Shown here: positions 48,484 to 60,662 of the stretch, piece after piece
How positions within the stretch are numbered: the stretch's first letter is position 1
Layout: each line of letters starts with the position of its first letter
DNA from: Enchytraeus crypticus
Lineage: Eukaryota; Annelida; Clitellata; Enchytraeida; Enchytraeidae
Direction of reading: 5' to 3'
DNA: 64,000 nt
Assembly: GCA_905160935.1 (NCBI GenBank)
Contig: CAJHZI010000517.1
Location: forward strand, 1,056,001 to 1,120,000
The notes under the pieces: model-generated
What the model saw: the letters and a program-made list of their open reading frames with translations, nothing else
Database searches by the model: none
What the model was told of the DNA's origin: nothing
Program-made: the position numbers and the translations under genes

Positions 48484-49594
48484 ATGTCAGCGGAAATGTC
48501 TTCCAGTTATAGGGACGTTGTGATCTTCATTGAAGGCATGACTTGCCAGTCGTGTGTGCGGAACATAGAGGCTCATGTGCCTAAAACCTGCAACGGATTG
48601 AAGTTAATCAGCGTCTCTCTGGATAAAAAACTCGCTTACGTTAAATACGATCCAGTAGTTGTAACTAAACAACAAATAGCTGAGGCCATTGACGCCATGG
48701 GATTTGACGCTTCCTTTGAATCTGGCGATGCACCGGAAAATCACTCGAGAGCGTTTGATCTAGGCAAAACCAAACTCACAGTGGATGGAATGACCTGTCA
48801 GTCCTGTGTTAAGCATATCGAAGGGACTGTGGGTGAAATGAAGGGGTTGTTTAGGATATCTGTGTCACTAGAGGAGAAGATTGCCCTAGTGGAATACGAC
48901 CCGGAGGTGTTAAGTGCTGAAAGCGTTAGGGACGCTATAGATGATATGGGTTTTGAAGCAGCTGTGATATCTAATGAAATAAAGAAAGGTGAATTACATC
49001 ACTCTACACTAGTTTCGTCTCAAACATCAAACTCTCCTATTAGCAAAGATCTACAGATCTATGCTAAGAGTACTCAAGGCGTCGTTCATGCAAGCATTGA
49101 CCGTGAAACTGTCAACATATTGTACAGAAATGATGCAGATATAGGTCTAATTGTTGATAAATTAAAACAACTTAGTGGACTTGATGTTAGGATCGTAGAG
49201 TCGGAAGTCAGTAATCCTCTGAGTTACAACAAAGCATCGACTGATATCGAATCAAATCATTCGTCTGGTGCTGCACCGGTCTGTGATACCAATCTTCCTT
49301 TTCCATCTCTCTCCATTCCACTGCAGGCTACCAATTGCACCGGCAAGATCTCGGTGAAGGGCATGACCTGTCACTCTTGTGTGAGGAACATCGAGGAAGT
49401 GTTATCCAGTGTTGAGGGCGTGCTGATGATCAAGGTGTCTCTGGAGCAGGAGCAAGCTGTGGTGGAGTACAGCTCGGATAAGATCAGTCTGGTGGGCGTG
49501 GCTGAGAGAATCGACGACATGGGATTTGAGGCTGCAGTTATAGCGGGAGGAGGTGTTGATGTGAGTGCTGGAGATAGAACTGTTCTTGTTAATG
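48484..49594 (+). CDS. ATP7: ATP7 exon 1: HMA domains 1-4
   Basis: Begins [20 protein letters not shown]; the ATG at 48484 is the first in-frame methionine before HMA1 and no upstream extension is seen. It holds four HMA folds in one exon, each ending in a GF-A-type strand. HMA1 is at about 12-80 (GMTCQSC), HMA2 at about 96-163 (GMTCQSC) and HMA4 at about 287-355 (GMTCHSC). Between them, at about 188-242, is a sequence with the HMA strand pattern ([16 protein letters not shown], then [14 protein letters not shown]) but no GMTCxxC loop: a degenerate HMA3. Ser/Asn-rich linkers join the domains. Ends at donor AATG|GTGGGT, phase 1. Confidence 0.96.
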
Positions 49595-51235
49595 GTGGGT
49601 ACTCTTTTGCATTCTTCTCGATAAAGGGTAATTCCACGAAAACAGAGCCATCATATGAATGATAGAAAGCATATTATTTTCAATGAAAAATGTTTTTTCT
49701 AGCTCAAAATTTCATGCAGATTCCAAATATGTAATGTATTGTATTATATGTATAGTAAGTAATGTATTTAAGTGGCCAGAGACAGAAGATGTGGAGTTAG
49801 TTGCCAAGGAGGCTATAATTCTACGTTTAACGGAGCCTCAGACAGATCGTCAGACTGCTGCTGTTTTCAGATCACAGTGTTGCAAGATATAACATTGTAT
49901 AATTAGGCTAAATCCTCATTAGAAAGGATCTAAGACTGCGTATATTGCATTGAACATTAGATTTAGTTTCAAGCTTTGCCTCAGTTAAGTGTTAAACCTT
50001 CAGCAGTTCTGAGTTTTCACAGAGTGTAATTCCGTTACTACTTCTGTAATTCCGTTACCAGTCTAAGAATCAATTTTTAGAAAATTATTTGATGTAATTT
50101 AAAAATAAAATGCCTTAAGTGATTAATGATTATACGCCCTACAAAATGTATTTATGACACATTTATGGGCTTTAACAATTCAAGGAGTTTGGAGAGTGAA
50201 AACTGTGACCCTCAGTATGAAGGACTTTCTTACGTAATTCCGTTACTACAATGTAGCGCCCCCTAGTGAACACAGATATTGTAATATTAAAAATCTATAT
50301 TGGTACAGCATTAGTACGGGACACTTGGATATCCATGAAATTAAAATTTTAAACAAATCTTTAAATTTAGTTGTTTTTTAGTCAGTTGAAATTTTAAAAA
50401 CTGTACCAATTGTAAGTCCGTTACCGTGGAATTGCCCTAAATATACTTATATATATACTATATGGCTAGTATATGTTATATGCAGTGTATGTGCAATTAA
50501 GTAATTGCACATACACTGTATCTTATAATACTTGTATGTGGGACATTGTGGGTGTGTATATATAATCATCATCATCATCTTCGCTTGGATCAAATTTTAG
50601 CTATGGTCGGAATACGACTAGACTTTCACTTTTCCATTCGTTTTAGGAAATTTTGTAGCAATTTATGGAGCCTAGGCGGTCAACAATCCTATGCCCTTTC
50701 TGACGTTGGTTTGGATATTAGTGCTTTGTCGCCTTTTATGAAACGTGCAGTGTACGGTTGATTAATTCTTCAGCAACCCAGACACGACATACCCATGTAT
50801 TAATATTATATACACACGGTTGTGTGTATATAATATTAATAAATTAATAATAATGATGATGATAATAATAATAATAATAGTAATAATAATTATAATTATA
50901 ATATTAACACAAGTTTAATATCCCCTTCTTCATCCTGGACGATGTCAATGACGTCCCCACAGCACGCACCACTACAGATCAATTCACCCAGACTAATATG
51001 CAAAAGACATATACTGAAGAGAAGTAAGATCCGAAATGAAAGCCGGTCCCGTGATCAAAAAATGGTCAGGATATAAAAAATAGAAATATATAGAAATATA
51101 AATCGAAATTTACGAAATATATATATATATCTATATAGTGTATGTATATAATACTTATATACATATATACATATGTAATATATATATATATATATATATA
51201 TAGTGTATGTATATAATACTTATATACATATATAC

Positions 51236-51332
<97 letters not shown>

Positions 51333-51512
51333 TTATTATTTACTATATACAAAGAGCTGGTAAAGCTAACGTTAACGTCAGTTTCTTCACTCAAAAGCGA
51401 TATCAGTGACGGGCGAGCCCAGAATTTTAACCCCGCACATACTTACGCGGTCGAATATATTACCGACATAGCCACTGGCTCCATCCAGTGTATAGGTCTA
51501 TACATACATATA

Positions 51513-51552
<40 letters not shown>

Positions 51553-54500
51553 ATATATAAATATATAAATATATATATATATATTTATATATTTATTTAT
51601 TTATCCCCGTGTTGAGCCCGGGTATAGTTTGGACCACTGCACACTGCAGTAGGGTAACCAAAAGCAAACAGCCGAAAGTAAGAGGCGACTAGGGCTGGAA
51701 CTGAGGAAGAACCAGGGAGACCCACGTCGCCATTAAATATTTTTTCCAGGATTAAATGACAGTTTATCGTCTAAAATTAAAAGCGACGTCAGAGAGGGCA
51801 TTCGGTTGGTGAGCGCCAAGCTCCAGAAATTGCTACAAACTTTTCTAAAACTAGTGGAAAAGAACGTCTTCTATTCGTATCCCAACCTTAGTTAAACTGG
51901 GATTCAAAGGAAGATGATGCTTATGATGACTGTGTTTATGCATGATCAATTTAGAATATTTAACTTGGAATTGGACTAGCTGCTGATTTAATTAATTGTA
52001 CATGTTTTTAATCGTTGTATACATTTTTATTTGATTTGTTCAGGACGATTTAGTTACTTAAATTTCATCTTTTATTTTAATAAATTTGGTGCCGTATTAG
52101 TCCTATAGTGGCAGTTATTGACATAATTAGATCACTTTTATATCCGAGGACCTTGTTATTTGTTTTTTTTTTTTTTTTAATAGCTTAAAATGATTTAGCA
52201 TTGACATCCACGTTGACTACTTCTCTTTGATTGTGTTATTGGACTTAATACTAAGGAGTTCATACATTCCCTTTATCTGCACAAGCAAATGTATTGTGCA
52301 TGTGTCTCAAAATGTAATCGTAAGCGTACATGAGCATTTTAAACACACTGATTGATTTATATAGCCCGACCATCGCTGTGCCACTTGTGTCTTCAAAAGA
52401 TTCGCTTGAATGAAGTTTAAGTGTTCTCCAAGCTTTATTGATATCTCAATAGTCTACATGCAATTCAGTGGTTGAATATTTTAATGAAAATCTATTTATT
52501 CATATACTTAAATTGCTTCTAGCTACTCCATGTGTATTGATCAGAGTACTCCAGGCTTTAATCATATAAGTTTACGTAATTGTATGATCCATGGACTTCG
52601 AAAATATATAGCATCTAATGCGATGTATAAAATTGTCTATGAATGATCCATTTGATGCAATAAAACGTTCTTTCCAAGAGTAGTTTCAAAAATATAAAAA
52701 AGAAAGAAATGAAAAAGTGCTTTCAAACAGTAGTGGTTGATGAACGTCTAGTCTCCAGAAATTGCTACAAAATTTTTTAAAACAGATGGAAAGTTTCATC
52801 CCGACCCTAGTTACGCTGGGGTTCAAGAGAAGATGATAATTATGATGATAATGACGATGCTTGTAATGAGGGCATCTAAATTTAGCTGTAGAGGTTAAAA
52901 TATCTCGGCTGCCATTTGAATTTAGTTTTGTATTCTTTCCGTATCCTTGTGTCGGGAACGGTACGGCGGAATTTCAAAATCAGAACCTCTTGCAGTCTTG
53001 CTTATCAGACAAGCGTGTTACCAAATCGGTCATCAGCGGTCATCAGCCGGCGCCAGTAATAATGTTCATTGGTAGAATGAATTTTAGCCTCAATTCGTAT
53101 ATATATAATTTTTTGTATAGGTGAACTTAAATTTCCCCGTGTTGTGTCCGGGTTGTTTGAAGAATTGACCAGCCGGTGACTGCACGTGTCGTAGAAGGCG
53201 ACTAAAGCACTAAGATCCACGCCAACGTCAGAAAGGGCATTCGGTTGATGAGCGCCTAGGCTCCAGAAATTGCTACAAAAATTGAAACGAATGGAAAAGT
53301 CTCAAATAAGGGATTAATGGATGGTATGATGTAGGACAGAGATGATTTGAGACGGTCTGTTCGTATCCCGACCCTGGTTGAACTGGGATTCAAGGGAAGA
53401 CGATGATGATGATGATAGGTGAATTTAAATTAATATTTCGTGAAATAAGCCATTCATCTATATATCTTTAAATATGCAATAACTGTTTAGGTCTACGTTG
53501 GCACACTAGAATTGACCTTTGAACTCTGAACTCTCGAAGTCTTTGTCACACTCATTCATCTCTGTTAAAGTTATTTTGTCTCGTTATACGTCAACAATTT
53601 TTTAAATTTTGTCAATGTATACCGTCGCTGTGGTTTTAAGATATTAAGAATTGAGCAAGTTTAGCATACATATTGATAACACAAGGGCGAATGTAATGGA
53701 ATGAACCCGTGGTCTCCTGCATCTGATGAGCTTGTTACCGACGCAGCCTTTCAAAGCGTTGGCTGGTAAAACAAAATTGTGCAGAGCAAATGACTTTAAC
53801 ATTTTTTAGTCAACGCACATGTTCTATTCTAAACATATATATTATATCTGTTAGATGTTACTTTAGGAGTAGTTTATGAGTGAATGGTAATGTTATGCAA
53901 GTATAGTCCATGGGATAGACACTCATTTTTCTAGCCCAGTTAGATAATCTTCAATTAATTCAAGACTCGCAGTGGTATTTGAAAATATAATTTTTATTTA
54001 CTAGTCTATGACTATGACTATGACTGAGGACGTTGAGAAGGCCTTTGACAGTATTGATTGGATAATGATGTTGAATATCTTGAAAAGAATATGAATTGAC
54101 TGGAGAGATAGAAGACTAATTTTAAACTTGTACATGAATCAAAGAGCAGTAATTAAAATCCAACAAGAATACTCAAAAGAAGGTGAAATAAGACTTATAG
54201 TAAGACAAGGTTTAACATTTCGCCGCTGCTGTTTAACATTTACGCTGAGGCCATAATGGAGAAAGCCATGGAAGACAAGAAAGAAAAAATAAAAGTAGGA
54301 GGAAAATTGTTACAAGATGTAGGATTTGCTATGGCCAAGGAATGGTAGCGGGAAGCGAGATTGGACTGCAGAAGATATTGGATAGTCTGAATGATACGGC
54401 ATTGAAATATTGTACGAAGATTAACAAAAATAATAAAAATGTGATGAGAGCGTCCCAGAATAGAGGTGAAATCAATATTATTATAAATGGTACGAAATTG

Positions 54501-57500
54501 TAACTGGTTAGGATTTTCAAATAATATTTAGGTCATACAGATGATGCGAAATGTGAGACTGAAATATGAATTAGGATTGCACAAGCAAAAGAGGCCTTCG
54601 GTAATAGGAAAGAACTTTTAACAAAAAGTCTAAAGAAAGGCACAAAGATAAAGCTAGTGAAAACCTTGGTATGGTTGATAGTCAATTGTGCATCATTCTC
54701 ATTTCTAAACTTTTATCTGGCTTCCTTTAAGATTAAAATTGCTTCTCTCTCCTATTTTACACCTTAGCGGCAAGTTTCTCATTTTTCTTAGCGACTGCTG
54801 TTCTTTTCCCATCTATTGGACAATATTTAGTAATTGCTTGGTCATGTAGATTAGTTAGATTAATTTATGCACATTGGCAAACTTAGGTAAAAAAAATTTC
54901 ATTTCAGCCAGATTGTAAACTTAATTGTTTCATCCTTTGATATATTTTTGAGGGATAGTTGATCAAACAATAATGAAGCCATACAGAATTCTAGAAGTTT
55001 ATAAATGTGTGAATTTGTTAATATACAGTATGTGTAGGCTTCTTGACTAGATGCATATGCATATATTATAATATTATTATAATAATATTATATTAATATT
55101 ATATTATTAATATTAATATTATTAATATTATAATAATATTCTTATTATAATAATATTAGAATATTTCAATAGCGTAGGGGTAACGTCATGAAGTTTTTAA
55201 ATGACAGATCCTGAGGTGAATTGAACTCTCGCAGGTTCGAATCCTAGACACACTGATCTGAGAGTAAAATCTCGGACATTCACTGAACTGGTTATACGAA
55301 AAATGGTCTAAATTGCTTAACGGTTTAAACATGTGGTATTGAAAAGTGATAGATATCGACATAGTTGATCATTTCACTATAATGCATGTTTACTTTTTTG
55401 AGCAGGTACAGTGAAGACCAAGCCTCTGACTCTAGGCAGCAGTGCTGCTGGTGCTGTTGGTGCTGCTGGTGGTGGTGGAAAAGGTGACGTGGAGAAGGGT
55501 CTGTTGGGAGCGGCAGATGTGAAGCAGTCTGACCTTGCCAAGTGTTACCTCAAGGTCACTGGTATGACCTGTGGCTCGTGTGTCGCTCACATTGAACGAC
55601 ATCTCAAGTCCTGTTCAGGTGCGACTCCAGCAGTCAAGCATTCAGTGCGGCAGTTAACATCAAGTTTTTAATTTAAATAAACCCTGACGCTGTCAAGCAG
55701 TCAATACATTAAGTATTCTAAAATGTCACAAGCAAATATTAAATCAACAAACTGTTGGCAAATATATTAAAAAGCTTAATGAGTAAATTGTATACACTGA
55801 TGCTTACCAATAGTGTTGGATCTCAGATCCTTCAACGTTTCTATACTGAACACATTTCCCTGGTAACGGATGTGGAGTATGAATAACTTAATTCTGGTAC
55901 AGTGCAATATAATACTCTAGTTTTATTGTTAACATTTATTTCTTCCTTCTCTAGCGCAGTTGTTGTTACAGGTGTACAGGTGGTTGTGTTACAGGTGTAC
56001 AGGTGGTTGTGTTACAGGTGTACAGGTGGTTGTGTTACAGATGTACAGATGGTTGTATTACAGGTGTACAGGTGGTTGTGTTGCAGGTGTACAGGTGGCG
56101 CTGGTGTCTCTGATGGCTCAGAAGGCTGAGGTACAGTACGACTCGAGGCTGTCGAGTGCTGAACGTATTGCAGAGCATATCAACGAGATAGGCTTCAGCG
56201 CCTCGGTGATAGATGACAACAGGGGCCACGGCACTGAGAACTGCATAGATGTCTATGTTAGTATTTAAAAAAAGCTTAGGTTAACGTCAGTTTCCTCACT
56301 CAAAAGTGATGTCAGTGACGAGGGCGCTCAGGATTTAAACCCCGCACCTACTGATCCGCGGTCGAGTATCTTACCGACTTCGCCACTGGTTCCAACCAGT
56401 CCTATTTATTTAGTCCCATGTGTTTCCATTGATTGAATCATGCATTAAACTGTGTTCAGTGAAAGATTAAACATTATGCTTCGGGTAGTGCAATTCTCAT
56501 TAATTCTCATTCTCATTATTTGCGGCTATGCCCATGTCCATGCTTGACCTTAAATCAGCGAAGGTAATGATGGGCTCTTGTATCATGTCTATCATACATC
56601 ACATTTCTGACCTTTTCTAATAATGGGTGAATAAGTTTGTCATGTAGTTGATAAATATATAAATGAAACTGTTTATATGGCGAAGTAGGTAAGATACTCG
56701 ACCGCGGATCAGTAGATGTGGGGTTCAAATCCTGGGCTCCCCCGTCACTGACATCGCTTTCGAGTGAGGAAACTGACGTTAACCTTAGCTTTTAGCTTTT
56801 TTATATTTGCATTCTGTACTTCACGTATTCGATATATCAATAAACTCAACTGATTGATAGTTTTGGTTACGTTACATGTATGTTATGTTTGATAGATTCT
56901 TTGATTAATATCTGTGATTATTGTTAGTTAAATTGGTTTTATATTTAATACTGAGGATACTTGATTGATAGGATATTTGGTTGATTTTGGTAATTGCTCT
57001 TACTGACAGATTGTTGAAATGTAACAGATAGAAGGCATGACCTGCGCCTCGTGTGTGCACCACATAGAGTCCGCCATGTTGAAGCGCCCCGGGGTTCTGA
57101 CGGCCTCGGTGGCTCTGTCCACGTGTAAGGGCAGGTTCACCTACAACCCCGACAAGATTGGTGGCAGAGACGTCATCTCTGCTGTAAATGTGAGTTAATT
57201 AGTCATTTTAACAGCAACAATTTAACAACACCTGTAGCAAGAACAATATTAATATTGATAGCAATATTCAATAATAATAATAATAATCATCATCATCATC
57301 TTCCCTTAAATTCCAGTTTAATTAGGGTCGGGATAGTAATAATATTAAAAAATAATAATATTAGAAATAAAAATAAAAATAATAAATGGCAATGGTAAAT
57401 GTGCCGTATAGACTTTCCATGGCTTTGCAAAAATATAATGCAGTCTGCTTTCAGCAGTGCTTTTAAGAAGCGAGGAGCCGGGCGGCGATTCAGCACGTAT

Positions 57501-60500
57501 TGCTCGAATCGTTTTTATCAAACCTTGGGTTCTAGTTTAAAACAAATATAATCATCATCATCATCCCTTAAATCCCAGTTTAACCAGGGTCGGGATACAA
57601 ATAGACTTTCTCCAGTCCTCCCTGTCGCACACCATATCATCATCCAATCCCCTATTTTTCATGTCCTTCTTAATTACCGCATCCCAAGCCAGTTGTGGTC
57701 TACCTCTCTCTAGCTTAACATCCAATTCTTCCCTCCAAACTGTCTTTACTACGTGCTCATCTGCCTTTCTCACAATATGCCCATACTATCTCAATCTCTA
57801 CTGAGCCAACGTATCCCCTAGCCCCTCAACATTCAAATTCATCCTCACATATTCATTTTCCATTCTGTTCTTCCTAGTTCTTCCACACATTAGACACAGT
57901 ATTCTCATTTCTGCCACAGGCAAACTCTGCAAATGTTCCCTTTTTAGTGCTCATCATTCCTAACCATACATCATTACTGGCCTTACCACAGAACTATAAA
58001 ATTTGCCTTTCAGTCTTAGTGGGATTCTCCTATCACACAACACTCTACTAGCAGCCCTCCACTTTGCCCATCCAGCCTGAATCCTACTAGTAACCTCCTT
58101 TTCCAACTCCCCATTATCATCTATTACAGATCCTAAATACTTAAAATCTGTTACCTTCTTTAGTTCCACACCCTGACTTATTACGCGATCTCCGTTTATC
58201 ATCTCACCCTTTCATCTACTCTCTAAATGCTCCTTTTTTTCCTTATTCACCCTCAGTCCCTTACTTTTCCAGTGCCTCTCTCGCGTTTTCCAACATCTCG
58301 CTTACTTTCTCCACAGTGTCTCCTACTATCACCAGATCATCTGCAAATAGCATGCACCATGGGGCCTCCTTAATAACTCCCTTAAGCAACTCATCCATAA
58401 TCAATATAAACAAATATGGACTTAGATCTTAAATATGGATCCTTGATGTACCCCGATCTTCACATCAAGACTCTCAGGTTGTCCACTCTCCACTCTCACA
58501 CTAGTCTTTACCCTGCTGTACATATCGTTGATTAACTCAACATATCTCCTGTTCACTTTCCTCTTCTTCGAAACTTCCCACACCGGTTCTCTGGGAACCC
58601 TATCATAGGCCTTTCGAGATCCACAAATACCATCTGTATCTTCTTTCTTTCGCTCCTTTTCTTCTCTATAAATTGCTTCAACATAAAGATCGGCTCTGTT
58701 GTCGACCTTCCAGGTATAAACCCAAACTGGTTGCCATTAATGTTTGTTGAACCTCTCAACCTACGCTCCACCTCTCAACCTACTCTCTCCCATAGCTACA
58801 TTGTATGGCTCAACAGCTTAATACCTCTATAATTCTTACATTCCTGGATGTCCCCTCTACCCTGCACTAAATACCGGCACTAAACAACTTAACCTCCACT
58901 CTTCTGGCATCCTGTCCCCCCATAACATCTTGTCAAACAAGCACCTCAACCACTCGACCGCTCCCAAACCTACTATCTTCCACACTTCCACCGGAATTCG
59001 ATCCATCCCCACTGCTTTACCCTTATGCATTTTCTTTAATGCCCTCTCAACCTCTTCAACTGTAACATTCTGAAAAAAAAGCAAATATAATAATAATAAA
59101 AATAAAATGAGACTCATATTGGTAATAATAACAGTGGTAACAGTAATAGTAATAATAATAGTAATAGTAATATGCCAGTATACCGTAATAAGTAATATAC
59201 CGTAATAATAATAATAGTAATTTGACGTCCCTGACATCATCCCTGGATGAGGAAACGGACGTTAAACCTTTATTTATTATTATTTATAATAATAATAGTT
59301 ATAAAAATAATATTATTACTATTACTTAATAATAATAATCATAATCATTGCAATTATCATAATTTTCACTCCAGCGCTTTAATGCTGTCTGAGTTTGTGG
59401 CTCATTGTCGAATGCTGCTTCCCATACCGTAGAGGAATTATTTTAAGCATTTGTTTCTAATATTTCTTTTAATTAAGTGAAGTTTTTTTTGTCTAATTTA
59501 TTAGCCCATGGCTCTTTTTTAGCCCTGTACAACCCATGGCATTTAAATATATTTCCTAATAGTTATTACAGTAATAATAATAATAAAGCAATATCCTTCT
59601 TCTTCTTATTATTATGAATGTTGTAATGATAATTATTATTACGAATAACAACATTATTATTAACAATAATGATTAACATCCCCACCATTGTCCATGAATG
59701 ATTCCAGTCATAGCTGTGAGTCCCGTGAATTATGGCTTACCGAAGAAGCTAAAACTTGGTTAAGTTATTTATCTATAGTGGTTTACCATCATCATCATCG
59801 TTCCTTGCGTTCTGAACAGAACATAGGGCGTCAACATTCCTCCTTTAATTTCTGTCTTCAGCAACCCTCACAACTTCTTCCCATGTTCAGTGTTCTCTAG
59901 TTTTTGTTGATCGTGTTGAACCAACTTATTCATAGGTCTTCCTCTTTTGTCTTTTCCTTGATTTGGCTTTAGTGTTTTGGCGCTATAAATACTATTCGAA
60001 GGCGGTAAACTTAGGGTGAGCATAGGTTATGTTGAAGATTTAGAGGTCTTTTTATTTGTAGATGAGATGGTTTGGAATATGTGGGAAATTATTTATTTCA
60101 CTCAGGTAACTAGGGGAAGCTACGTAATTTATAACCTTATTAATTCAACTTAATTGATTTCATAGTTCTTATGAGTTAATATTAAAATCAAACACGTTCG
60201 TATATAAATTAATTGTTTGATGCTTTATTTATTTCGACATGATTAGCAATGTTCAATAGAGTAATAATATTGATTGCGATTTTATTTAATATTCATTAAA
60301 TCAGGTAAGAATCCAATGTAAGATTCTAAATTGTTGAGGATAACTTTGAGAATTTACATACTGACGTTTAATTGATTTAATAATTAAATTAAAAGTAAAC
60401 CAAGAAATATATCAATCAATTGACGTATATTATGATAAAGTAAAGAAAGCCGTATGGTTGTGTGTTTTTAGGAGATGGGTTTTAAAGCAACACTTGTCGA

Positions 60501-60597
60501 TAATTCTACTAAGGACTTTGGGATGTTTGATCACAGCCAGATTATAAAGAGGTATTAATTGTGCATTTAACATGTTCTCTCTCTCTCACTCTCTCTT

Positions 60598-60662
<65 letters not shown>

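Noticed and set aside
55960-56268. A 102-codon alternative ORF containing [14 protein letters not shown] repeats
   Set aside because: It reads through the 23-bp acceptor array into true exon 3; the array part is intronic unless cDNA shows otherwise.
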